Source: Hyphomicrobiales bacterium
GTDB taxonomy: Bacteria > Pseudomonadota > Alphaproteobacteria > Rhizobiales > Xanthobacteraceae
DNA: 38,369 bases
Direction: 5' to 3'
NCBI GenBank assembly: GCA_009377695.1
Contig: WHTP01000051.1
Coordinates: 1-38,369, forward strand
A program made the position numbers and the translations under genes. Of the stretch, positions 1 to 8,436 are shown in pieces. Under the pieces are notes generated by a model. It saw nothing but the letters and a program-made list of their open reading frames with translations, did not search any database and was not told where the DNA came from. Numbering within the stretch: position 1 is the first letter of the stretch; each line of letters begins with the position of its first letter.

Positions 1-1
1 C

Positions 2-667
2 AATCCGCGGCTTGGCTACCATCCCGAACGCGATCTTACCAACATCGCTTATCTCGGCGGTTCGCCGATCGTACTGTCCGTGAACTCGAAGAGCCCGATC
101 AAGACGCTTGCCGACTTTGCCGCCTACGGGAAGAAAAGCGAAAAGCCCTTGACCTATTCGTCGTCCGGCGTCGGCAGCAGCGGGCATCTGTTCGGTGAAA
201 CCCTCGCCCGCAAGGTCGGGATCAAGGTCGAACACGTGCCTTACAAAGGCGCGGCGAAAGGCTTGCTCGATCTCGTTGGCGGTCACATCGTGTGGTCTGC
301 GCAGACCGTCACGTCGAGCGCCGCCCAGATCCGCGCGGGCACGCTGCGCGGGATCACCGTCACCGCGAAGCAGCGGATGCCCGACCATCCGGACATGCCG
401 ACCTTCACTGAACTCGGCCATCCGGAATTCAGCTCGCCGATCTGGTTCTCGCTGTCGGGTCCGAAAGGGCTGCCCGATGCGATTGTTGGCAAGATGAACA
501 GCGAGATCAACAAGATCATGACGGCGCCGGCGATGCTCGAACGTATGCGGCGCGAAGGAATGGTGGTCGACGCGATGACGCCGGCGCAGCTCCAGCAGTT
601 GATCGAGACCGAGACGCGCTTCTGGCGCCCGGCGATCGAGCAGGCAGGGCTGATGCAGAAGAAGTAG
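2..667 (+). CDS. TctC/Bug-family solute-binding protein (5' end missing)
   Basis: The reading frame is open from base 2 and runs off the left edge, so the signal peptide and first lobe are missing. About 221 residues remain of a family that is usually near 320. The sequence fits the C-terminal two thirds of Bug (TctC) proteins: a VLSVNS strand, the YSSSGVGSSGHLFGE ligand loop, VPYKGAAKGLLDLVGGHI, and a closing TRFWRPAIEQAGLM segment. These are periplasmic receptors, usually for carboxylates, that serve tripartite TctABC transporters or act as orphan receptors. No transporter membrane genes follow, so it looks like an orphan. The ligand cannot be told. It ends about 110 bases before a convergent tusA-like gene and shows no link to the formate dehydrogenase locus. 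Confidence 0.85.
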   Translation, partial: NPRLGYHPERDLTNIAYLGGSPIVLSVNSKSPIKTLADFAAYGKKSEKPLTYSSSGVGSSGHLFGETLARKVGIKVEHVPYKGAAKGLLDLVGGHIVWSAQTVTSSAAQIRAGTLRGITVTAKQRMPDHPDMPTFTELGHPEFSSPIWFSLSGPKGLPDAIVGKMNSEINKIMTAPAMLERMRREGMVVDAMTPAQLQQLIETETRFWRPAIEQAGLMQKK

Positions 668-738
668 TGGTGAGTTTCCCGGCCGAGCGCGAAAGCGCGG
701 GAGCCGGGATTCAAGGAGCATTGTCTTTGCGCTGAGCC

Positions 739-763
739 CCGGGTCTCGCGTTCGCTCGCCCGG
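739..763. repeat. Short GC-rich hairpin between convergent genes
   Basis: The 110-base gap between the TctC-like gene and the convergent tusA-like gene contains an inverted repeat, CCGGG ... CCCGG, around a loop rich in CTCGCG and CGCTCG. Just upstream is a second small GCGC-GAAA-GCGC hairpin near 688-699. Neither is followed by a T-run. They resemble the short intergenic palindromes common in Rhizobiales genomes and may help end transcription from either side. No gene is visible here. Confidence 0.35.
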
Positions 764-777
764 AGTACGGTAACGTC

Positions 778-1002
778 TCACGCCTTCCTGATACGGAACG
801 TCAGCACCCTCTTCTCCTTCGATTGCCCCTCAAGCTTGTCACCCGTTTGATTGAGCAGGTTCGGGATATCGATGGTGGTCAGGGGATCGGTGCACTCGAT
901 CACGAGGAGATCGCCGCGCTTGAGCGCGGTGAGGGCCTTGCGCGTCCGCAGCGCGGGCAGGGGGCATTTGAGGCCCCGGAGATTCAACGTTGTCTCGGTC
1001 AT
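778..1002 (-). CDS. TusA-family sulfurtransferase-like protein
   Basis: A 74-residue protein with the TusA fold signature: an N-terminal strand with LRGLKCPLPALRTRKAL, in which the CPxP cysteine (residue 13) is the sulfur carrier, then GDLLVIECTDPLTTIDIP and a C-terminal strand. TusA proteins pass persulfide sulfur for tRNA thiolation, molybdopterin synthesis or dehydrogenase maturation. The length matches the family. The start is the ATG at 1002. A longer open frame upstream reads antisense through the MoeA-like gene and is not credible. It diverges from the MoeA-like gene with a 69-base gap that should hold both promoters. The setting, in a molybdenum-cofactor locus that also contains fdhD, suggests sulfur delivery to the cofactor; that is inference. 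Confidence 0.85.
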   Translation of the reverse strand: MTETTLNLRGLKCPLPALRTRKALTALKRGDLLVIECTDPLTTIDIPNLLNQTGDKLEGQSKEKRVLTFRIRKA

Positions 1003-1071
1003 GGAACGCGGGCGCTTCCGGTCGCAGCTCGAGCACGACAATACGCAGTCTCGACAATATAGTGTCGGCTG

Positions 1072-2193
1072 ATGGCCGGTGAACTTGAAAATCAGCGGAT
1101 CACGCGGCTGACGCCGCTCGACGACGTGCTCGCGTCGATCCAGGCGTCGGTGGTACCGGTCGCCCCTCGCAAGGTCGATCTTTTCGGCGCGCTCAATCGT
1201 GCGCTGGCGGAGGACGTCGCCGCTGCAGCGGGCCAGCCGGCCGAGGCGCGCGCGCTGCGCGACGGATACGCCGTTCGTGCGGAGGACATCGCGGATGCCG
1301 GCTCCTACGCGCCGGTCCCGCTCGCCGCCGCGCCGGTTCGCGTCGACATGGGAGACGCCTTGCCGCCGGGCACTGACGCCGTTGTGCCACTCGATGCCGT
1401 CGTCAGCCGCGGCGCACGCTTTGAAGCGGTCGCGCCGACCGCTGTCGGCGACGGTGTGCTCCCGAGCGGCGGCGATCTGCGTGCCGGGGCGTTCATCGCC
1501 TGCCGCGGATGGCGGCTCAACGATTTCAATCTTGCGATGCTGGCGATGGCGGGCAAGAAGCAGGTGTCGGTGCGCGAGCCCCGCATCCGCCTGGTGACGG
1601 CGCGTGCCGATGCCGATCCAGTGCTCGATGCGACCGGCGATCTCTTGGCGCGCGCGCTGAACGCGCGCGGTTGCGCTGTACGCCGCAGCGCCGGCGATCT
1701 TGCCGCCGCGTTTTCGGAGAGCGACAGCGACGCGGTCATCGTCGTCGGCGGCACCGGCAGCGGCCGCAACGATGCGAGCGTGCAGGAGCTTGCTCGGCGC
1801 GGCGGCGCGGTGACCCACGGCATCGCCATCTCGCCGGGCGAGACGACGGCATTCGGAATGCCCGGCAACCGCCCGGTGCTGCTGCTGCCGGGACGGATCG
1901 ACGCGGCCATCGCGGGATGGCTCACGATCGCGTTACCGCTGATCGACCGCCTGTCGGCCAGCAGCGAGGCCCCTGATCCGTCCACCGCTGCACCGCTGGC
2001 CCGTAAGGTCGCGTCGCCGATCGGGCTCGTCGAGGTCGTTCCGGTGCGCCTGGCGCGCGGCCAGGCAGAACCCATAGCCTCGGGCTATTGGCCGCTTGGC
2101 CTGCTCGCCGGTTCCGACGGCTGGGTCCTGGTGCCCGCCAGCAGCGAAGGTTTTCCAGCCGGCAGTGAGGTCGTGATAAGACCGTGGCCATGA
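1072..2193 (+). CDS. Degenerate MoeA-like molybdopterin-binding protein
   Basis: A 373-residue protein aligning by eye with MoeA over its full length, but with key motifs eroded. The domain with RALRDGYAVRAED keeps the DGYA motif. The central MoCF_biosynth domain has VVGGTGSGRND in place of GG.S.G..D, and SPGETTAFGMPGNRP in place of the KPGKP loop. The usual STGDE motif is replaced by VTARADADPVLD, so the conserved acidic residue of MoeA metal insertion appears lost. It may bind molybdopterin without inserting metal, or work as a partner of the next gene. Its stop overlaps the next start (ATGA at 2190-2193), which indicates translational coupling to the MoeA fusion. A start upstream of 1072 is unlikely because the divergent tusA-like gene begins at 1002. 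Confidence 0.75.
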   Translation: MAGELENQRITRLTPLDDVLASIQASVVPVAPRKVDLFGALNRALAEDVAAAAGQPAEARALRDGYAVRAEDIADAGSYAPVPLAAAPVRVDMGDALPPGTDAVVPLDAVVSRGARFEAVAPTAVGDGVLPSGGDLRAGAFIACRGWRLNDFNLAMLAMAGKKQVSVREPRIRLVTARADADPVLDATGDLLARALNARGCAVRRSAGDLAAAFSESDSDAVIVVGGTGSGRNDASVQELARRGGAVTHGIAISPGETTAFGMPGNRPVLLLPGRIDAAIAGWLTIALPLIDRLSASSEAPDPSTAAPLARKVASPIGLVEVVPVRLARGQAEPIASGYWPLGLLAGSDGWVLVPASSEGFPAGSEVVIRPWP

Positions 2194-4178
2194 GCGATCG
2201 CTCGGACAAGAGTGCCTCAGGTCACGACCTCGTCGAGATGATCCGCCGTGCCGCGCGGCAGGAGCAGTTCCTCGAGGTTGTCTCCGCCGAAGAGGCGCGC
2301 ACACGCTTTGCGCACCATGTCGACCTCGCGCCGATGCCGCCGGAGCGTGTGCCGCTGGCGATATCGCTCGGGCGCGTGCTCGCGCACGACGTGGCGGCGC
2401 CAATCGACGTGCCGCCGTTCGATCGCGCCAATGTGGATGGCTTTGCATTGCTCGCCGTCGACACGACCGGCGCAAGCGATGCATCGCCCAAGCGGCTTCG
2501 GCTCAACGCGGAAGTGGTGGTCTGCGGGCACACGCCACGGACTGGGGTCGATCCCGGCACCGCGACCACCATCGCCACCGGCGGCGTGGTGCCGCGCGGC
2601 GCTGATGCCATCGTGATGGTCGAGCAGACCGAGTTGGTCGAGGGGGCGGACGCGGCGGTTGACGTGCGCCGCACCGCGGCGCCGGGTCAGTTCATCTCCT
2701 ATGCCGGCTCCGACATCGCGCGCGGTGAGATCGTGTTGCGGCGTGGCGCGCGCATCGGCTCGCGCGAGATCGGCATGCTCGCAGCTTGTGGTGTTGCCGA
2801 GATCGATGTCGTGCGACGGCCGCGCGTTGCCGTGCTCTCGACCGGTGACGAACTGGTGCCGCCGGGACAGCCGCTGCGGCCGGCGGCGGTTTACGATTCC
2901 AATGGCGCGATCGTCGCGGCGGCAGTGCAGGAGACCGGCGGCGAGGCGGTTCCATTCGGCAGCTTTCCGGACGACGAGGTTACCCTTGAGCTTGCGATGC
3001 GCGCCGCGCTCGAAACGTGCGACATGGTGCTGGTCTCGGGCGGCACCTCGAAAGGCGCGGGCGATCTTTCGCATCGCGTGGTGTCGCAGCTTGGCGAACC
3101 CGGCGTGGTCGTCCATGGCGTTGCGCTCAAACCGGGCAAGCCACTCTGCCTCGCGGTCGCGGAAGGAAAGCCTCTGGTGGTGCTGCCGGGATTCCCCACG
3201 TCAGCGATCTTCACCTTCCATGCCTTCGTCGCGCCTGTCATCCGCGCCAAAGCCGGCCTGCCGCCCGAAGCATCGCGCAGCGTCGAAGCCGACGTGCCGA
3301 TACGCATTCCGTCCGAGCTTGGCCGCAAGGAATTTGTGCTGGTCGCTCTGGTTGCGGGCGAGAAGGGGCCGGTCGCGTTTCCGACCGCGAAGGGCTCGGG
3401 CTCGGTGACGAGCTTCTCGCAGGCCGATGGTTTCCTTGAGATCGACGCGCTCGCCTCGTCGCTCGATGCCGGCACACGCGCGACCGTCACGCTGATTGGG
3501 CAAGCGGCGGTGATGCCTGACCTCGTCATCACTGGTTCGAATGACATTGCGCTTGATATCGTCGTCGGCCGTTTGGCCGAGCAGGGGTTCAGTGCACGCA
3601 CGATCGCGGTCGGCAGCCTCGGCGGCGTGGCGGCGGCGGAGCGCGGCGAATGCGACTTGGCGCCCGTGCATCTCGTCGACCCTACGACCGGCGCCTACAA
3701 CGAGCATCTGCTGCGGGAGGGTCTGTCGCTGGCCAAAGGCTGGCAACGCATGCAGGGCTTCGTCTTCCGCAGAGGCGACGCGCGCTTCGAAGGCCGCACC
3801 GCACAGGAGGCCGTGGCCATCGCGCTCGCAGATGCGCAATGCCTGATGGTCAACCGCAATGCCGGCGCCGGCACCCGCGTGCTGATCGACAAGCTGCTCG
3901 CCGGCCAGCGCCCGCCCGGACATGCGAACCAGCCCCGCTCCCACAACGCGGTTGCCGCCGCGGTGGCGCAAGGCCGCGCCGACTGGGGCGTTTCGACCCT
4001 GTCGGTGGCGGAACTTTACGGGCTCGGATTTCTTCCCATTGCGCCGGAGGAATACGATTTCCTCGTCGTGGAAAGCCGCCGCAGCCGCCCGGCCGTGCAG
4101 GCCTTTCTTGCCGCTCTGCGTGACGAGAGCGTGCGCTCGCGCATCCGAGCGCTCGGCATGCGCCCCGCCGATGCCTGA
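2190..4178 (+). CDS. MoeA fused to a periplasmic-binding-like ligand domain
   Basis: A 662-residue fusion. Residues about 20-435 are a complete MoeA (molybdopterin molybdotransferase) with PPFDRANVDGFAL, STGDELVPPGQPLRP, SGGTSKGAGDLSHR, LKPGKP and LPGFPTSA. A second domain starts near residue 442 (PDLVITGSNDIALDIV) and has the pattern of the PBP-like domain, with GECDLAPVHLVDP, NRNAGAGTRVLIDKLL and GRADWGVSTLSVAELYGLGF. MoeA ligates molybdenum into adenylated molybdopterin. The added domain resembles oxyanion-binding lobes and could sense or present molybdate or tungstate; this is inference, although the architecture is known in bacteria. A GTG six bases upstream is possible, but the ATG at 2190 overlaps the previous stop and is preferred. 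The next gene follows after 22 bases. Confidence 0.88.
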   Translation: MSDRSDKSASGHDLVEMIRRAARQEQFLEVVSAEEARTRFAHHVDLAPMPPERVPLAISLGRVLAHDVAAPIDVPPFDRANVDGFALLAVDTTGASDASPKRLRLNAEVVVCGHTPRTGVDPGTATTIATGGVVPRGADAIVMVEQTELVEGADAAVDVRRTAAPGQFISYAGSDIARGEIVLRRGARIGSREIGMLAACGVAEIDVVRRPRVAVLSTGDELVPPGQPLRPAAVYDSNGAIVAAAVQETGGEAVPFGSFPDDEVTLELAMRAALETCDMVLVSGGTSKGAGDLSHRVVSQLGEPGVVVHGVALKPGKPLCLAVAEGKPLVVLPGFPTSAIFTFHAFVAPVIRAKAGLPPEASRSVEADVPIRIPSELGRKEFVLVALVAGEKGPVAFPTAKGSGSVTSFSQADGFLEIDALASSLDAGTRATVTLIGQAAVMPDLVITGSNDIALDIVVGRLAEQGFSARTIAVGSLGGVAAAERGECDLAPVHLVDPTTGAYNEHLLREGLSLAKGWQRMQGFVFRRGDARFEGRTAQEAVAIALADAQCLMVNRNAGAGTRVLIDKLLAGQRPPGHANQPRSHNAVAAAVAQGRADWGVSTLSVAELYGLGFLPIAPEEYDFLVVESRRSRPAVQAFLAALRDESVRSRIRALGMRPADA

Positions 4179-4200
4179 TTGTCTGGATAGATTCGTTCCG

Positions 4201-5484
4201 ATGGATCGTGTTCGCGTTGTTGCTCTTGCTGTCGCCGTTCTGGTTGCAGCCGCTGCCGTGGCGCAGGCGCAATTGCGCGGGCACGGCGGTCCGGTGCGAG
4301 CGCTCGCGGTTGCGCAGGACGCCAGGTCGGCGATTTCAGGCAGCTTCGATACGTCCGTGATCCGCTGGTCGCTAGCGAAGGGCGCCGCATCTGAAGTGCT
4401 GCGTTTCCACGATGGCGCGGTCAATGCGGTGGCGCTGTTGCACGACGGCCGCGCCGCGTCGAGCGGCGAGGACGCGCGCATCGCGATCTGGAAGCCGGGC
4501 GAGGCGAAGCCGGCCGCGGTGTTGCAGGGACACAAGGCGCCGGTGGTGTCGCTCGCCGTTTCGCCGGACGGGGTGACCCTCGCCTCGGCATCGTGGGATC
4601 ATACGGCGCGGCTGTGGCCGCTCGCCGGCGGTGCGCCGCGCGTGCTCGACGGCCATAAGGACAATGTGAACGGCATCGCATTCACGCCTGACGGCAACGC
4701 GGTCGTCACCGCGGGCTATGACGCGACCCTGCGGATCTGGTCGCTCGCCGGCGGCGCACCCGAGGTCGTCACGTTGCCGACGCCGCTCAACTCGGTTGCC
4801 ATCGCGCCCGACGGGGAGATCGTAGCGGCCGGCGCTGACGGAAAAGTCTACGTCCTGACTGCAATTGGCGAGATTCGAGGCGAGGTTGAGATTGGTACGG
4901 TGCCGATCATTGCCGTTGCCGTGTCTCCCGACGGCAAGCTCATTGCCGCTGCTGGCATCCGCGGCTCGGTCGCGATCATCGATCGCGCGACGCGCGCGAT
5001 CGAACGGATGTTGGTCGGTCCCGGCCTGCCGGTGTGGTCGGTGGCGTTCTTTCCCGATAGCCGCACGCTGCTCACCGGCGGCACCGATCGTATGATCCGC
5101 CGCTGGGACGCGATCAAGGGCGAGCCGATCGGCGATGTGCTGGCCGGCGCGCCGGAGGATCCGCTCGCCGCTTATGCCGGCGATCCCGGCGCTGAAATCT
5201 ATCGCGCCTGCGTCGCCTGCCACACTCTCAATGGCAATGAGGGTGTGCGCGCGGGTCCGACGCTCGCGGGACTCTTCGGACGCAAGATCGCGACGCTACC
5301 CGGCTACAATTTTTCCGACGCGCTGAAGACGATGGACATCGTGTGGACGCCCGAGACGGTGTCGAAGCTGTTCGAGGTCGGGCCGAATGAATACACGCCC
5401 GGCACCAAGATGCCAGAGCAGCGCATCGGCTCGCCGGAGGATCGCGCTGCCTTGGTTCGGTTTTTGGAGAGGGCGACGAAATAG
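4201..5484 (+). CDS. WD40-repeat protein fused to cytochrome c
   Basis: A 427-residue exported protein. The ATG at 4201 gives a clean signal peptide (MDRVRVVALAVAVLV, cleavage after AQAQ). An in-frame ATG at 4171 that overlaps the moeA stop would add 10 residues before it. Seven WD40-like blades follow, with recurring GH..V..LA.SPDG...ASAS.D...RLW patterns between about residues 22 and 320. A class I cytochrome c domain closes the protein, with haem motif CVACH at 337-341 and a likely distal methionine in GTKMPEQ. The heme attachment implies periplasmic location. It may carry electrons to or from the periplasmic formate dehydrogenase or scaffold it; its partner cannot be read from sequence. 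It is downstream of moeA and convergent with the ferredoxin gene. Confidence 0.85.
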   Translation: MDRVRVVALAVAVLVAAAAVAQAQLRGHGGPVRALAVAQDARSAISGSFDTSVIRWSLAKGAASEVLRFHDGAVNAVALLHDGRAASSGEDARIAIWKPGEAKPAAVLQGHKAPVVSLAVSPDGVTLASASWDHTARLWPLAGGAPRVLDGHKDNVNGIAFTPDGNAVVTAGYDATLRIWSLAGGAPEVVTLPTPLNSVAIAPDGEIVAAGADGKVYVLTAIGEIRGEVEIGTVPIIAVAVSPDGKLIAAAGIRGSVAIIDRATRAIERMLVGPGLPVWSVAFFPDSRTLLTGGTDRMIRRWDAIKGEPIGDVLAGAPEDPLAAYAGDPGAEIYRACVACHTLNGNEGVRAGPTLAGLFGRKIATLPGYNFSDALKTMDIVWTPETVSKLFEVGPNEYTPGTKMPEQRIGSPEDRAALVRFLERATK

Positions 5485-5546
5485 GGACGGCCGTGTCGCG
5501 GGCGCCACGCAGCATGAGCCGCGCAGCATGAAAATGCGAGAGCGTC

Positions 5547-7577
5547 TTACGCCCCGCCCTTCTCCAGCCGCTCGCGTTCCTCGCGCTCGCGCATATAATC
5601 CTCCGTCGTGCGCGCTTTCGGACGCTGCGGCGCGCCATGCGGGTCGAAGTCGGCTTCGGTCGCGGCAATGACGCGGCAGTCCTCACACATCTTGAGCACG
5701 TCAAGACGTTGCGCCTTGCCTTGGAACATCCAATGCTTGCCTTCGAGCTTCGCGATCACGCGCTCGATGGTGCTCTTGGTGCCGAACGGCTTTTCGCAGC
5801 GGATGCAGCGGAACGGCTCTTCCTGCTTGAGCACGCGTGCGGGCGCCGTCGCGGCGCGGAAATCGAGCTGCGGGGTGAGCGTGATGACCTTTTCGGGACA
5901 GGTTGCCTTGCACAGTCCGCATTGCACGCAGGCGTCCTCGGAGAAGCGCAGCGTCGGCTGCTCGGGATCGTCGCCGAGCGCTCCGGTCGGGCAGGCCGAC
6001 ACGCAGGCGAGGCAGAGCGTGCAGCCCTCGACGTTGACCTCGATCTTACCAAAGGGCGCGCCGGCCGGCAGCGGCACGACATCGACCGGCGCCGGGGCGG
6101 CACGATGCAACTCGCGTAGGGCGAGCCGCATCACGTCGCGCTTGCCGCCAGTCGGCATGAAGCTTGCCGGCCGCGGCGCGCCGTCATGGAGTTCGATCGC
6201 GCGTAGCGCCTCGCCGAGCGCATCCGGATCGTCGGTTTCGATCAGCGCAACACGGCCGGTGCCGAAGCCGAGACCCGCGAGGATCGGCTCCGCCAGCGCC
6301 ACCGTGCGATGCAGGCCGGTTACGTCGTGACGCGGCTTCGCACGCAGCAGAAAGCGTACAGATACCCCGCCATAGCCGAACGCCGCGGCCAGAGTTTCAA
6401 GTCCGACCTGCGTCACCTCGTTGACGGCGACCGGCAGAACGTTGGCCGGCAGGCCGTCGCCATAGCGCGCGAGCGCGTCGATCAGCGGCATGCCATGCGC
6501 GTCATCGTGGAACAGGATGACCGGCCGACGGCCGCCGGCTTCGCGATAGCTCGTGAGTAGTGTGCGGAGCTTTCGCATCAATGCATCGGCCGGTGGCATC
6601 GCATATGATGCCGCGCCAGTCGGGCACACTGCCGCGCATTGCCCGCAGCCGGCGCAGACGTGCGCGTCGATTTCGACGTGGTCGCCGGCGGGCGTGATCG
6701 CGCCGGCCGGGCACAGGTCGAGACAGCGGTTGCAGCCGACAATTTTCGAGCGCGAATGCACGCAGATGTCGGCGGTGAAATCGACGTAGCGCGGTTTGTC
6801 GAAGGTGCCGGTAAGGTCGCGGGCCTTCAGCACGGCCTTCATGACGGCAGCGGGATCGCCGGGATCGACACGCAGATAACCGTCGCGCAGATCGGCGGCC
6901 GAGAACAACGGCGCGCCGCCCGAGATGTCCAAGATGAGATCGCAGTGCGAGGTCGCGCCGTCCTTCGTCGGCCCGAAGCGCAGCGCGCTGCGCGACGACG
7001 GCGCCGGCTGTGCGTAATCGTCGACGGTCAGTTCGAAGGCGCCGAGATAGCCTTTGGCGGAACGGATCGTGCCTTTCACCACCGGGAATTCGGAGACGCG
7101 TGGCGGCGCGATGTCGGCCGGCGGTCTGATCAGGATGGTGACGTCGAGGTGATCCTTCAGCAGGCTGGCAGTCTCGATCGCGGCCTCGTCGCGGCCGTAG
7201 ATCAGGATCACGCCGTCGCTGTTGAAGGTCACGAACGGGATCTCGGCGGCGGGCGCGGCGGCGGCTGCGATCAGCGCCGCGATCTTCGGCCCGGCCGCCT
7301 TCGCATCTTTGGACCAACCCGCGGTTTCGCGGATGTTGACGAAACGGATGTCAACGTTCTCTGCGAGTTCCGAGAACAGCGGCGCCTCCTGCGTGCAGGC
7401 GACCGTGAGCGGCTCCCCCGCAGCCGCCGTCTTGCGGAACATGTCGAGCTCCCGACGGCAAAGCTGATGCACCGCATTGACGTCGACGCCACGGCAGGCC
7501 CGCTTCACGGCACGCTCGTCAAGCGGCATGGTCTCGTCGCAGGAGCAGATCAGGACGGTGCGAGGGCCTTCAGCCAT
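5547..7577 (-). CDS. Multi-cluster 4Fe-4S protein of formate dehydrogenase loci
   Basis: A 676-residue soluble protein with no signal peptide. Its N-terminus (VLICSCDETMPLDE) carries further cysteines at 28, 40 and 61. Two paired ferredoxin modules are clear: residues about 272-320 (CNRCLDLCPAGAI and CAGCGQCAAVCPTGA) and 519-560 (CTLCLACVSACPTGA and CVQCGLCKATCPEKV), enough for four [4Fe-4S] clusters. The tail adds two CxxC pairs, CIRC at 591-594 and CEDC at 631-634, suggesting a further metal site. The last 30 residues are charged and probably helical. It is probably an electron-transfer or assembly protein in the cytoplasm. It faces the accessory cassette across a 103-base divergent gap, so the two are probably co-regulated. 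Proteins like this recur in alphaproteobacterial fdh loci; the exact role is unknown to me. Confidence 0.82.
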   Translation of the reverse strand: MAEGPRTVLICSCDETMPLDERAVKRACRGVDVNAVHQLCRRELDMFRKTAAAGEPLTVACTQEAPLFSELAENVDIRFVNIRETAGWSKDAKAAGPKIAALIAAAAAPAAEIPFVTFNSDGVILIYGRDEAAIETASLLKDHLDVTILIRPPADIAPPRVSEFPVVKGTIRSAKGYLGAFELTVDDYAQPAPSSRSALRFGPTKDGATSHCDLILDISGGAPLFSAADLRDGYLRVDPGDPAAVMKAVLKARDLTGTFDKPRYVDFTADICVHSRSKIVGCNRCLDLCPAGAITPAGDHVEIDAHVCAGCGQCAAVCPTGAASYAMPPADALMRKLRTLLTSYREAGGRRPVILFHDDAHGMPLIDALARYGDGLPANVLPVAVNEVTQVGLETLAAAFGYGGVSVRFLLRAKPRHDVTGLHRTVALAEPILAGLGFGTGRVALIETDDPDALGEALRAIELHDGAPRPASFMPTGGKRDVMRLALRELHRAAPAPVDVVPLPAGAPFGKIEVNVEGCTLCLACVSACPTGALGDDPEQPTLRFSEDACVQCGLCKATCPEKVITLTPQLDFRAATAPARVLKQEEPFRCIRCEKPFGTKSTIERVIAKLEGKHWMFQGKAQRLDVLKMCEDCRVIAATEADFDPHGAPQRPKARTTEDYMREREERERLEKGGA

Positions 7578-7680
7578 TCGATGTTCCAGGCCACGCTGCA
7601 GTGGCGAGCACGCGCACTACGTTATAAGTATTCCAAACAGAAATCACATCCCCAGGAACACTTTCTGGTTGGGACGCTTG
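7578..7680. promoter_or_regulatory. Divergent promoter region of ferredoxin gene and accessory cassette
   Basis: This 103-base gap separates two divergent starts. It is more AT-rich than the flanking genes near 7620-7650. On the plus strand TATAAG at 7623-7628 is a plausible -10 element, and a broken inverted repeat CCAG ... CTGG lies at 7652-7667, just upstream of the ATG at 7681. No recognised operator consensus was found, and the promoter assignment is tentative. Confidence 0.4.
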
Positions 7681-8436
7681 ATGCCGACTGCGCCGGCCCT
7701 CGATCTGCCGCCCCCGTTCCGCCTCGTGACCTTGCGCGAGGTTGGCGACGCCATGGCGCACGCGACCGCGATTGCGGCCCAGGAGGGTGCCGGCACGCTC
7801 GTTCATGTCGGGCGCTTCGATCTTGCCGAGTTCGCCGTGGTGCTGGAGCCGGACGAGCCGCTCTGGCAGGCCCGGCGTGCGATCTATGCCGGCTCGGTGG
7901 CGCTCGCCGATGCGCTGGCCGTGCACGCTCCGCCGGAGAAGCCGATCGCCTTCGACTGGCCCGATGCGATCCGTGTCGATGGCGGGCTTGTCGGCGGCGT
8001 GCGGCTGGAATGGCCGATCGGCGCCAATGAGAACGAGGCCGCACCCTGGCTGGTGTTCGGCGCCACGGTCCGCACCGTCGCATTAGGAGCGGAGGAGCCG
8101 GGCCTGCAGCCGCTCTCCACCGCGTTGGAGGATGAGGGTTTCGATGGTGTGGGCTCCGGCCGGCTCGTCGAAAGTTTCGCGCGTCATCTCATGAGCGCGA
8201 TCGATGCGTGGCAGGAGGCGGGCTTCGGCGAGATCGAGAAGAATTATCTGGCGCGGCTTTCCCCCTTCCCCGCAACCGGGGGAGGGATGGCTGGCAGCGT
8301 GCGTCGCGCGATTGACGAGAATGGCGATCTCCTGGTGCGGCGCATGACCGCAGCGGAGCCGGTGCGGCATTCGCTCATCAGCGCGCTGTCGCACGTGTCG
8401 TGGCTCGATCCCGAGACGGGAGGCCCGCGCAAATGA
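7681..8436 (+). CDS. Biotin/lipoate--protein ligase-family protein
   Basis: A 251-residue protein that I place in the biotin/lipoate ligase-like family found in formate dehydrogenase loci. The support is its position and the run GTLVHVGRFDLAEFAVVLEP, then PEKPIAFDWPDAIRVDGGLVGG. The second resembles the ligase strand that reads WPNDL..DG.K.GG in BirA and LplA, but with the usual lysine absent. It may therefore bind a cofactor-like molecule rather than ligate one. The ATG at 7681 is preferred over in-frame codons further upstream, which would run into the divergent promoter. The stop overlaps the next start by four bases (ATGA), opening a five-gene chain of such overlaps. Its substrate is unknown. 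Confidence 0.72.
   Translation: MPTAPALDLPPPFRLVTLREVGDAMAHATAIAAQEGAGTLVHVGRFDLAEFAVVLEPDEPLWQARRAIYAGSVALADALAVHAPPEKPIAFDWPDAIRVDGGLVGGVRLEWPIGANENEAAPWLVFGATVRTVALGAEEPGLQPLSTALEDEGFDGVGSGRLVESFARHLMSAIDAWQEAGFGEIEKNYLARLSPFPATGGGMAGSVRRAIDENGDLLVRRMTAAEPVRHSLISALSHVSWLDPETGGPRK

Noticed and set aside
1003-1818. Long N-terminal extension of the TusA-like frame on the minus strand
   Set aside because: It runs antisense through the MoeA-like gene and is Arg/Ala/His-rich without family features; the TusA domain begins at the ATG at 1002.
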